NCBI GenBank assembly: GCA_022800755.1
Contig: JAAWQX010000002.1
Location: 124,001 to 188,000 of the forward strand
Direction: 5' to 3'
Length of the DNA: 64,000 bases
From: Oscillospiraceae bacterium
GTDB taxonomy: Bacteria; Bacillota; Clostridia; Oscillospirales; Oscillospiraceae
Part shown: piece after piece, positions 33,952 to 41,620 of the stretch
Layout of the letters: each line of letters opens with the position of its first letter
Position numbering within the stretch: the stretch's first letter is position 1
Made by a program: the position numbers and the translations under genes
The notes under the pieces: generated by a model
Seen by the model: the letters and a program-made list of their open reading frames with translations, nothing else
What the model was told of the DNA's origin: nothing
Database searches by the model: none

Positions 33952-34827
33952 TCACTCGATGTTTTGGATCTGTTCCCGGATCTTCTCGATCTCGGCTTTG
34001 ATATCCACCACCACATGGGCGATGGCGGAATTCTGGCATTTTGAGCCGATGGTATTGGCTTCCCGATTCATTTCCTGCACCAGGAAATCCAGCTTCCGGC
34101 CCACGGGGACGTCCGTTTCGATCATTTCACGCATCTGGGAAATATGGCTGCGCAGCCGGACGGTCTCCTCGTCCACCGCGACTTTATCGGCAAAGATCGC
34201 CGCTTCTGTGAGGATGCGGGATTCGTCGATGCCCGCCGTGTCCAGCACCTCCCGCATTTTCTGCTCTAGGCGCGCCCGGTAGTCCGCCACGGTTTTGGGC
34301 GACGCTTCCTCCACCACGCCCACCAGCGTTTCGATGGCGGTGATGCGGGACGTGATGTCCTCCCGGAGCTTGTCCCCTTCCCGGGCGCGCATGGCATCGT
34401 ACTCCGTCAGTGCCTGCTCCAGTACCTGCTCGATGGCGGCGGCTACCGCTTCCTGGTCGGCTTCTTTCTTTTCCACCGTGAGCACGTCCGCGAACCGGCA
34501 CACGCTCATGGCGGTAGCGTCGTCCGCCAGGCCGTGGGTCTCCGCCACGGTGCGGAGCGCGGTCAGATAGCCCCGCAAAAGCGGTTCGTTGACCTTTACC
34601 ACCACGTCGTCTACCTGGGAGGAATCCACCGACACAAACACATCCACCTTGCCCCGGGTGATATGCCGTCCGACGGCGGCCTTCACCGTTTCTTCCGCGA
34701 ACAGGTATGCCCGGGGGATGCGCACGGACGTATCCAGGAAGCGGTTATTCACGCTTTTCAGCTCAATGCTCAGTTCCAGGCCCTGGGCGGTGCCTTTCGC
34801 GCCGCCGTAGCCGGTCATGCTTTTCAT
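33952..34827 (-). CDS. yicC: YicC/YloC family endoribonuclease
   Basis: A 291-residue YicC-family protein: start [11 protein letters not shown], central [14 protein letters not shown], and the C-terminal DUF1732 part with [19 protein letters not shown] and [19 protein letters not shown], which holds the catalytic acidic residues. Members are RNases that act on selected RNAs. It opens the conserved yicC-remA-gmk-rpoZ block. Confidence 0.93.
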   Translation of the reverse strand: MKSMTGYGGAKGTAQGLELSIELKSVNNRFLDTSVRIPRAYLFAEETVKAAVGRHITRGKVDVFVSVDSSQVDDVVVKVNEPLLRGYLTALRTVAETHGLADDATAMSVCRFADVLTVEKKEADQEAVAAAIEQVLEQALTEYDAMRAREGDKLREDITSRITAIETLVGVVEEASPKTVADYRARLEQKMREVLDTAGIDESRILTEAAIFADKVAVDEETVRLRSHISQMREMIETDVPVGRKLDFLVQEMNREANTIGSKCQNSAIAHVVVDIKAEIEKIREQIQNIE

Positions 34828-34842
34828 ATCCGCTCGCTTCCT

Positions 34843-35259
34843 TTAATCGTTGAGTTTATAGCTGACGATCTCAAACTCGATCGTCTTTTTCTTCGCCCGC
34901 TTCCGCTGGATCACCGTTACGATAAACACGCACACGAAAAACGCCGCGAAGCTCACCGCGATGCTGGTCGTTTCCGGCACGCCCTGCATGGCAGACAGGG
35001 CGTAAGCCCCCAGCAAAACCACCAGGGGGATGATATAAATCAAAAACGCAGCGCCGATGATATCGCTGGATTTCGTCTTAATGACCACCCGCTCGCCCTC
35101 GTCGGCGTTTAGGGTGTTTTTCGCGTAGGTCCGGATCTCGCTGGCGTATTTACACACGCCGCAGGCCCCGCAGTTATCGCCGCAGGCGGTGGCCCGCTCC
35201 ACCAGCACCTCCGCAAGGCCGTTGGACAATTTTTTCGTCACGATCGCGTCCTGTACCAT
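34843..35259 (-). CDS. RseC/MucC-like SoxR-reducing system protein
   Basis: A 138-residue protein of the RseC/MucC family (PF04246). An N-terminal cytoplasmic part contains the cysteine cluster CGDNCGACGVC (26-36), then two membrane helices (about 68-90 and 97-117) and a basic tail. In proteobacteria RseC takes part in reducing SoxR or in envelope stress; in Firmicutes its role is not known. The cysteines look able to hold an iron-sulphur cluster. It sits between cdaR and yicC, 13 and 15 bases from them. Confidence 0.85.
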   Translation of the reverse strand: MVQDAIVTKKLSNGLAEVLVERATACGDNCGACGVCKYASEIRTYAKNTLNADEGERVVIKTKSSDIIGAAFLIYIIPLVVLLGAYALSAMQGVPETTSIAVSFAAFFVCVFIVTVIQRKRAKKKTIEFEIVSYKLND

Positions 35260-35272
35260 TGCTGCCTTCCTT

Positions 35273-36523
35273 TCATTTGCTCGTCAGGTTTACCGTTACA
35301 CTGTATTCTCCCACCGCGCCGGCGCCGGTGACGCCGTCAACGTAGATCTTCACCGGGACCGTCACATAACCGGTCATCGTCCCGTAATCCGCCAGATCGG
35401 CGATCACGCGGATGTCTCCGGCGGTGATCTTTTCCATGGTCGTTTCCGCCGCGCGGATCGTCACCGGCAGCGTTTTATTCACAATGCTGGCCCGGTTGCC
35501 GTCCGCGCAGTTGATATACCGCAGGTCCGTGACCTCAAAGTCCTGGGTCACCAGGTCTTTGAACCGCACGGATACCCGCACCTCCGTTTCCCCGGTCACG
35601 CACTCGATGCCTTCGTCCAGTTCAATGGGAAACACGATTTCAAAGTCATCGGCGTGCTCCGACAAATCGATGGCTCCCACATTCAGCCGGTTCATAGCCG
35701 CAAGCTCTTCCACGGTCCCGGACAGGGTCACACGTTTGGGCTGGATGTCAATATCGCAGTCCCAGCCATGGGCGCCGCCGCCGCTGATGATATCCACGGC
35801 CACGTCCAGTTCCTTGAGTACGCTCACCGGCACCGTGACGTTCACAACGTCCACATCCGCTGTCACATGGGTGGCCTCCACTTCCTCGCCGTCCGCGTTG
35901 ACAAAGGTATAGGGCCGGTCTTCCTGAATGGAAGCATTCAGGTCCTGCCCGTTGATGGCCACCTGGGCGTAAGCGATCTGCGCCAATTCCTCACTGGTGC
36001 CGGACACCTTGATGAACGCCGGGGAGAAGGTCATATCATCGCTTTCCACCACATAGCCTTCCGCCGCGCCGCCGGTAAAGCTGCCGCGCACCTCCACCAG
36101 CTTGGTGGCTTTTTCCACCACATTGAACGTGATGACCTCCGGGTGGCGCTCAATGACGAAATCCGACGTGTCCACCTCCGGCGGGAAAGTAATTTTATAA
36201 CTCATATGCCAGGTACTGGCCTGGCTGATCTCGCTCACGTCGATCTCCACTTTCAGATCCGACGCGTTGAATTTGGTCATTTCCCGGCGGGACCCTGTGA
36301 TCTTGGCGCTGATAGAAGTATAATCCTGCTCCCCGATGATCAGCCCCCGCTCTTCCAACCGCTCGGCATTGACAAAGTATACCGGGATCCCCCGGTAGGT
36401 ATCCGCAGTCGTCGTCTCTTCCACATTAGTCACATAGACCCACAAAACAATGGCGATCAGCAGAGAAACGACCAAAGAGAAGTATTTACTGTTGTAAAAT
36501 TCCTTAATTCGATTCATCTTCAT
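35273..36523 (-). CDS. cdaR: CdaR, YbbR-domain regulator of diadenylate cyclase
   Basis: A 416-residue protein with one N-terminal membrane helix (about 15-33) and several YbbR repeats outside the cell (segments beginning GIPVYFVN, EVRGSFTGG, VAVDIISGG and VTDLRYINCA). CdaR binds CdaA in the membrane and adjusts c-di-AMP output. Its start lies inside the end of cdaA (20-base overlap) with AGAGGAAG seven bases upstream. The usual third member of the cluster, glmM, is not next to it. Confidence 0.92.
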   Translation of the reverse strand: MKMNRIKEFYNSKYFSLVVSLLIAIVLWVYVTNVEETTTADTYRGIPVYFVNAERLEERGLIIGEQDYTSISAKITGSRREMTKFNASDLKVEIDVSEISQASTWHMSYKITFPPEVDTSDFVIERHPEVITFNVVEKATKLVEVRGSFTGGAAEGYVVESDDMTFSPAFIKVSGTSEELAQIAYAQVAINGQDLNASIQEDRPYTFVNADGEEVEATHVTADVDVVNVTVPVSVLKELDVAVDIISGGGAHGWDCDIDIQPKRVTLSGTVEELAAMNRLNVGAIDLSEHADDFEIVFPIELDEGIECVTGETEVRVSVRFKDLVTQDFEVTDLRYINCADGNRASIVNKTLPVTIRAAETTMEKITAGDIRVIADLADYGTMTGYVTVPVKIYVDGVTGAGAVGEYSVTVNLTSK

Positions 36524-37388
36524 GGTTCTTCCTCTTCAGATTGCTCAGGAGCGTCGCCAGCTTGTCTGCCGGTTTCTGCACGGTTTCCTCGTTTTGGAGC
36601 AGTTCCGAACGCAATATCGCCTCAAATGTGGTCAAGTCTAAATGCCGCTTCATCATGCCGTTGATGGCCACAGAAATGGCACCGGTTTCCTCAGAGACTA
36701 CCGCAACCACGGCGTCGCTGTGCTCACTGATGCCGATGGCCGCCCGGTGCCGCATCCCCAGATCGTGGCTGAGATTATTGTTGTTCGACAGCGGCAGCAT
36801 ACAGCCCGCCGCGGCGATCCGCCCGTCCCGGATGATAACCGCGCCGTCATGGAGCGGAGCCGGCTCAAAGAAAATGTTGCGCAGCAGTTCACTGGTAATA
36901 TCCGCATCCAGGATCGTGCCGGTATTCATATGCTCGCTCAGGTTCGTATCCCGCTCGAAGACCACCAGCGCGCCGGTCTTGGACGACGACATGGCGTCGT
37001 AAGCCAGAACCGTCTGCGTAATGGTATTATCTGTTGAGATCGCAGATGCCCCCGAGGAGGAAAACAGTCCCGTGATTTTTCCGCTGCCCAGGCGCTCTAA
37101 AATCCGCCGCAGTTCCGGCTGGAACAAGATGACCACCGCGATCAGCCCCAGTTGGAATGCTTCCCGGATGAAAAAGCGGATCATGGTCAGCTTCAGCAAT
37201 TCCGCCAGCAGCATCGTCACCACCAGGACGAAAATGCCCTTGGCCAGCCGGGACGAATGGGTCTTGCGGATGATCTCCATGACCTTGTATACCACAAAGG
37301 TCACGATGAGGATATCCAGGATATCTGAAAGTTCAATCAGATGTATACTGTTGTAAACGCGGCCCAAAAGCTCGTTGATATGTTCCAT
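36504..37388 (-). CDS. cdaA: diadenylate cyclase CdaA
   Basis: A 294-residue CdaA with three N-terminal membrane helices (about 20-90) and a DAC catalytic domain holding both signatures, DGA (181-183) and RHR (213-215). It makes c-di-AMP from two ATP; this second messenger controls potassium, osmolyte transport and wall homeostasis. Start 37388 follows from homology (EHINELLG) and AGAGGAC upstream; an in-frame extension to 37538 would overlap the promoter. It heads a compact run of about 15 genes. Confidence 0.95.
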   Translation of the reverse strand: MEHINELLGRVYNSIHLIELSDILDILIVTFVVYKVMEIIRKTHSSRLAKGIFVLVVTMLLAELLKLTMIRFFIREAFQLGLIAVVILFQPELRRILERLGSGKITGLFSSSGASAISTDNTITQTVLAYDAMSSSKTGALVVFERDTNLSEHMNTGTILDADITSELLRNIFFEPAPLHDGAVIIRDGRIAAAGCMLPLSNNNNLSHDLGMRHRAAIGISEHSDAVVAVVSEETGAISVAINGMMKRHLDLTTFEAILRSELLQNEETVQKPADKLATLLSNLKRKNHEDESN

Positions 37389-37460
37389 AGTGCTTGTCCT
37401 CTGGATCAGGTGTTCTGCCACGCGCGCGTCCCGCATCGCAGAATACGCGCATGGCACACT

Positions 37461-37489
37461 AATATAGCATAGTATTATACTACAAACAA
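37461..37489 (-). promoter_or_regulatory. promoter of the cdaA operon
   Basis: On the minus strand TTGTTT (37484-37489), 17 bases, TATATT (37461-37466). A second TATAAT is embedded in the spacer. The leader before cdaA is about 65 bases. Confidence 0.6.
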
Positions 37490-37504
37490 GAAAAAAATGC
37501 AAAC

Positions 37505-38641
37505 TCATTTTCTGTCGGCCAGAAGTTTTTTTACACACTCCGCCGTGATCTCCGCCGCCTGGTCCATTTCCTGGGGCGTGTTGAACGGCGACACACTGAA
37601 CCGGACAGTGCCGGTGTGCTCCGTCCCCGCCATTTTATGCGCCCAGGGCGCGCAGTGTTGTCCCGCCCGGACCGCCACGCCGGCAGTCCCCAGCGTTTCA
37701 GCAATGAACTCGCAGTCGATGCGGGGATGCCGCGCGGACAATACGCCCCCCTGGACCCGTGCATCGTCAGATAAAAACAGTTCCAGTTCTGGGACTTTCC
37801 CCAGCCCCTCGCCTAGGCGACGCAAAAGTTCCGCTTCATGCCTGCCGATCCGCGCCGGGCCGTGCTCTTTCACATACCGGATGCCTTCACGCAGTCCGGC
37901 AATCCCGGTGATATTGTGGGTTCCGGCCTCCAACCGGTCTGGGAGGTCCGCCGGCATATCCGGGTTTTTGCTGTCGGACCCGGTGCCGCCGGCCAGCAGA
38001 GGCAGTCCCCGCTGTCCGCATAGCAGCAGCCCCGTGCCCTGCGGTCCCATCAGTCCCTTGTGCCCGGGCATGGCGATGAACGCCGCGTCCAAGGCTTTGA
38101 AGTCGATGTCCATATTTCCCGCCGCCTGGGAAGCGTCGATGATAAGCGGCACGCCGTTTTTCCGGCATAGTTCCGCAATGTCTTCGATCGGCGTGATAAA
38201 TCCAAACACGTTGGACATCATCGTGCATACCGCCGCCTTTGCCCCCGGCAGGGCCGCGGCAAAGGCTGACGCCATGGCATTGGCGTCCCACAGCGGAGAC
38301 GCCGCCACAACAACTTCCGCCCCCCGCAGACGCAGTGGACGCATAACGGAATTATGCTCATAGCCGGAGGTCACGACTCTATCCCCCGGCCGTACAAGAC
38401 TGTTTATCGCAATATTCAAGCCATGGGTGGCGTTGAACGTAAATACGACATTCTCCGGCGCATCCATGTGAAACAGTTCCGCCGCGTCACACCGGCAGTC
38501 AAACGCCAGGTCCGCCGCCAGCATGGCGGGTTCATGACCGCCCCGTCCGGGGCTTGCCATGGCGCGTATGGCATGGTCCACCGCGCTGTAGACCCCCTCG
38601 GGCTTTTGCAGGCTGGTGGCCGCGGCGTCCAGATAGATCAT
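37505..38641 (-). CDS. cysteine desulfurase family protein (class V aminotransferase)
   Basis: A 378-residue NifS/SufS-like PLP enzyme. Asp169 in LIIDASQAAG binds the pyridine nitrogen, Lys195 in PGHKGLMGPQGTG is the Schiff base, and Cys330 in VRAGQHCAPWAHKM is the persulfide-forming residue. It should move sulphur (or selenium) from cysteine (or selenocysteine) onto a carrier. The overlapping upstream gene encodes a DUF3343 protein, predicted to be a Se/S carrier, so the two probably form a donor-acceptor pair. There is no iscU/sufU gene here, so it is unlikely to be the main Fe-S cluster enzyme. Confidence 0.88.
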   Translation of the reverse strand: MIYLDAAATSLQKPEGVYSAVDHAIRAMASPGRGGHEPAMLAADLAFDCRCDAAELFHMDAPENVVFTFNATHGLNIAINSLVRPGDRVVTSGYEHNSVMRPLRLRGAEVVVAASPLWDANAMASAFAAALPGAKAAVCTMMSNVFGFITPIEDIAELCRKNGVPLIIDASQAAGNMDIDFKALDAAFIAMPGHKGLMGPQGTGLLLCGQRGLPLLAGGTGSDSKNPDMPADLPDRLEAGTHNITGIAGLREGIRYVKEHGPARIGRHEAELLRRLGEGLGKVPELELFLSDDARVQGGVLSARHPRIDCEFIAETLGTAGVAVRAGQHCAPWAHKMAGTEHTGTVRFSVSPFNTPQEMDQAAEITAECVKKLLADRK

Positions 38642-38892
38642 AGCCGCACCTCTTTCAAGGTGCCGTCCGGCTCATAGCCGTATGTTTTTCCCATAGGCAG
38701 GCCCGCTCTTCGGATGGCCGCCAGAGCGATGTCCACTTTCCCCGCCGGGACCCGCACTCCATAGGTGCATCCGCCGCCGGTGACTTCCTGCGGCGCTTTT
38801 ACCACCGTCCCCGTACCTCCCGCGCGCTCCACGGCCCGCTGGGCCCGCTGAGCGTAGGTCAGGGAACGGCATAAGATCAGATAGTGCTGCAT
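38638..38892 (-). CDS. DUF3343 putative Se/S carrier-like protein
   Basis: An 84-residue DUF3343 (PF11823) protein with Cys residues at 8 (LILCRS) and in the GGGCTYGVRV turn, the second being the likely carrier thiol. The stop overlaps the start of the cysteine desulfurase. Start 38892 has GGAAGGGG upstream, but that site lies in the right arm of a 19-base hairpin (38896-38950). A longer frame from 38928 would add CNEC-type cysteines but has no ribosome binding site. Confidence 0.8.
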   Translation of the reverse strand: MQHYLILCRSLTYAQRAQRAVERAGGTGTVVKAPQEVTGGGCTYGVRVPAGKVDIALAAIRRAGLPMGKTYGYEPDGTLKEVRL

Positions 38893-38895
38893 AGT

Positions 38896-38950
38896 AAAAT
38901 GACCCCTTCCGCATTCGTTACAAAACATACTATGCGGATGGGGTCATTTT
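38896..38950 (-). promoter_or_regulatory. long hairpin covering the DUF3343 ribosome binding site
   Basis: Arms 38896-38914 and 38932-38950 pair over 19 bases with a single mismatch and a 17-base loop. On the minus strand the second arm contains the GGAAGGGG of the DUF3343 gene and ends three bases before its ATG. It could be a translation switch or a weak terminator between ispF and this gene; on the + strand it is followed by TTTTGTTTT but no + gene precedes it. Confidence 0.6.
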
Positions 38951-38954
38951 GTTT

Positions 38955-39464
38955 TCAATAAGAATCTTCCCCGCTGCGGTATTTGTGCCGAGGCTCCACT
39001 TCTTTGAGCAGCACGACCGCATGGGCGGCGATGCCCTCTCCGGTACCCGTGAAGCCCAAGCCCTCTTCTGTGGTGGCCTTGATGTTCACCCTGTTCGCTT
39101 TCAAGCCCAACGCGGCGGAAATATTTTCCTGCATCTGTTCCCGGTATGGGGCCAGCTTGGGTGCCTGGGCGAGCAATGTGCAGTCGATGTATTCCACCCA
39201 GAATTCCTTATGGAGCAGCGCCGCCACTTCTTTCAGCAGGCCGATGCTGTCCGCGCCCGCGTACTTCGGGTCCTTGTCAGGGAATAAATGTCCAATATCC
39301 TCTTTCCCCGCAGCGCCCAGCAATGCGTCCATCACCGCATGAGTGAGCACATCCGCGTCGGAATGGCCCAGCAAGCCCCTTTCGTACGGAATGTCCACCC
39401 CGCCCAAAATGAGTTTCCTCCCCGGGACCAGGCGGTGTACGTCATAGCCATGACCGATCCTCAT
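38955..39464 (-). CDS. ispF: 2-C-methyl-D-erythritol 2,4-cyclodiphosphate synthase
   Basis: A 169-residue IspF with the zinc ligands Asp8/His10 in GYDVHRL and His42-type [12 protein letters not shown], and the C-terminal [19 protein letters not shown]. It closes the cyclodiphosphate in the MEP isoprenoid pathway. It overlaps ispD by four bases, the product of which supplies the preceding step (via IspE). Confidence 0.96.
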   Translation of the reverse strand: MRIGHGYDVHRLVPGRKLILGGVDIPYERGLLGHSDADVLTHAVMDALLGAAGKEDIGHLFPDKDPKYAGADSIGLLKEVAALLHKEFWVEYIDCTLLAQAPKLAPYREQMQENISAALGLKANRVNIKATTEEGLGFTGTGEGIAAHAVVLLKEVEPRHKYRSGEDSY

Positions 39465-40189
39465 CTGCGCACCCCTCTCGCCGCAAGCAGCGCCTCGCTG
39501 AGCGATAGATCCTCAGGCGTGGTGATTTTGATATTCTCATAACTGCCGTCTACCAGATACACCGGATGCCCCAGCGCCTCTACCGCGGAGCAGTCATCCG
39601 TCACAGGCAGCTTATCCCGCAAAGCCTTGGTCAGCGCGCCCTTGATGATATCCGCCTCAAACACCTGGGGCGTTTGCACCGCGAACATGGTATCCCGGTC
39701 CGGCGTGCCGGTCACAACACCGTTTTCGGCGGTTTTGATGGTATCCTTCACCGGAACGGCCACGGTCACGGCCCGGTAGGTCTTTGCCGTTTCCACGGCG
39801 GATTCAATGAGTTCCGGCGTGACCAACGGCCGGGCGCCGTCGGAAATGGCGATCAGCTTACTGTGACGGTCCGCCTGAAACACCCCCGCCGCGGAGGATT
39901 CCACCCGGGTAGCCCCGCCCAGCAGAATTTTTGTTGCCTTCGTGACGCCGTATTCCTTGCAAAGGTCCGCCACGGGGACGATTTTATCCTCCCGGGTCAC
40001 CACAATGATCTCGCTGACGGCCCGGCACAGTTCAAACTGCATCAGCGTCCGGGCCAGCACCGGGATGCCCGCCAAGGGCAAAAACAGCTTATCCGCCCCC
40101 ATACGGGTGGACTCCCCCGCCGCCACAATCACCGCCGTGCAGCTTGGCTTTCTCCCTTTGAACTTGTCGATCATGGTGAAAATGGACAT
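39461..40189 (-). CDS. ispD: 2-C-methyl-D-erythritol 4-phosphate cytidylyltransferase
   Basis: A 242-residue IspD with the nucleotide-binding [16 protein letters not shown] near residue 19-34, [15 protein letters not shown], and the C-terminal [11 protein letters not shown]. It forms CDP-methylerythritol from CTP in the MEP pathway. AGAGGAAC precedes the ATG. It lies 16 bases past lysA. Confidence 0.95.
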   Translation of the reverse strand: MSIFTMIDKFKGRKPSCTAVIVAAGESTRMGADKLFLPLAGIPVLARTLMQFELCRAVSEIIVVTREDKIVPVADLCKEYGVTKATKILLGGATRVESSAAGVFQADRHSKLIAISDGARPLVTPELIESAVETAKTYRAVTVAVPVKDTIKTAENGVVTGTPDRDTMFAVQTPQVFEADIIKGALTKALRDKLPVTDDCSAVEALGHPVYLVDGSYENIKITTPEDLSLSEALLAARGVRR

Positions 40190-40205
40190 ATCCGTTCCTC
40201 TTTTC

Positions 40206-41447
40206 TCAGAAATCCAGTGTGGCGAAATAATCCTCCGGTGTCTCCGCCCGGCGGATCAGCCGCGCCGTACCGTCAGGCTGTAAAAGCACCTCGGCGCTGC
40301 GGAGCTTGCCGTTGTAGTTATACCCCATGGCGTGCCCATGGGCCCCGGTATCGTGAATGATGAGGAAATCGCCCTTGTCGATCTTCGGCAGCATCCGGTT
40401 GATGGCGAATTTGTCGTTATTCTCGCACAAACTGCCCACGATATCATACATATGGTCGCAAATCTCGTCCTCTTTCCCCGCCACAGTGATGTGGTGGTAC
40501 GCGCCGTACATGGCGGGGCGCATCAGGTCGCAGGCACAGGCATCCACGCCGATGTATTCCTTGTGGGTGTGCTTTTCGTGGATGGCCTTGGTCACCAGGC
40601 AGCCGTAGGGCCCGAGCATGAAGCGGCCCATTTCGGTGCACAGCTTCACTTCCATACCTGCGGGTGTAAGCACTTCCTCGTAGGCCCGCTGAACGCCCGC
40701 GCCGATCTTCATGATATCCGCCGGTTCCTGGTCCGGGCGGTACGGGATGCCCACGCCGCCGGAGAGGTTGATAAAGGTCACGGGCAGACCCGTTTCCCGC
40801 TGAATCTCCACCGCCAGGCTGAACAGCTGCCGGGCCAGCGTGGGGTAATAGTCATTGGTCGTGGTGTTCGACGCCAAAAAGGCGTGGATGCCCATTTCCT
40901 TCGCGCCCCGCTCTTTCAAAATCTTCGCCGCCTGCATGATCTGCGCCTTGGTCATGCCGTACTTCGCCTCGCCCGGTGTATCCATGATGGTGTTGGAGAT
41001 TTCAAAATTCCCGCCGGGATTATACCGGCAGCTGATTTTTTCCGGGATATAGCCGATGGCGTCCAGCAGGGACTGAATGTGGGTAATATCGTCCAGATTG
41101 ATGATCGCGCCCAGCTGTTCCGCCAGCTGAAAATCCTGCTTGGGGGTGTCGTTGGAAGAGAACATGATGTCCTCTCCCCGGATACCCACCCGGTCGCACA
41201 GCATCAGTTCTGTCAGGGAGGAACAGTCCATGCCGCAGCCCTCTTCATGAAGAATCTGCATAATGCTGGGATTCGGCGTTGCCTTAACGGCGAAGTATTC
41301 TTTGAAGCCCTTATTCCAGGCAAACGCCTGATTCACCCGCCGGGCGTTTTCCCGGATGGCCTGTTCGTCATAGAGGTGGAACGGCGTGGGGATCGTTTGA
41401 CTGAACGCCCGGAGTTGTTCCAACGTCACAAAGGTGGTTTTTTTCAT
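40206..41447 (-). CDS. lysA: diaminopimelate decarboxylase
   Basis: A 413-residue fold-type III decarboxylase. Lys55 in YFAVKATPNP binds PLP; the glycine loop NLSGGVGIPY, the CTEMGRFMLGPYG strand and DTGAHGHAMGYNYNG near the end complete the active site. It is of the longer DapDC subgroup common in Clostridia. It turns meso-diaminopimelate into lysine. Start 41447 has AGGAGGCAG upstream; a longer frame to 41531 would run through the promoter. Confidence 0.9.
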   Translation of the reverse strand: MKKTTFVTLEQLRAFSQTIPTPFHLYDEQAIRENARRVNQAFAWNKGFKEYFAVKATPNPSIMQILHEEGCGMDCSSLTELMLCDRVGIRGEDIMFSSNDTPKQDFQLAEQLGAIINLDDITHIQSLLDAIGYIPEKISCRYNPGGNFEISNTIMDTPGEAKYGMTKAQIMQAAKILKERGAKEMGIHAFLASNTTTNDYYPTLARQLFSLAVEIQRETGLPVTFINLSGGVGIPYRPDQEPADIMKIGAGVQRAYEEVLTPAGMEVKLCTEMGRFMLGPYGCLVTKAIHEKHTHKEYIGVDACACDLMRPAMYGAYHHITVAGKEDEICDHMYDIVGSLCENNDKFAINRMLPKIDKGDFLIIHDTGAHGHAMGYNYNGKLRSAEVLLQPDGTARLIRRAETPEDYFATLDF

Positions 41448-41480
41448 ATCATTTCTGCCTCCTGTATGTAGCTGTGTTCC

Positions 41481-41509
41481 ATGATAACCGTTTACGCCCG
41501 GCTTGTCAA
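41481..41509 (-). promoter_or_regulatory. sigma-A type promoter of lysA-ispDF operon
   Basis: On the minus strand a consensus TTGACA (41504-41509), 17 bases, TATCAT (41481-41486). Confidence 0.8.
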
Positions 41510-41538
41510 AGGCTTTGTTTTCATGCGACAAAAAACTG

Positions 41539-41567
41539 TGGAAACCATTTCCATCCTATGTTATAAT
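41539..41567 (+). promoter_or_regulatory. promoter of the glgBA operon
   Basis: TGGAAA (41539-41544), 17 bases, TATAAT (41562-41567), with TG one base before the -10 (extended -10). About 50 bases remain to the glgB start. Confidence 0.7.
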
Positions 41568-41620
41568 ATGGACAGGGATTGTCAAAACCGCACAGAAAGA
41601 AATCAAAAGGGAGATGCTTT

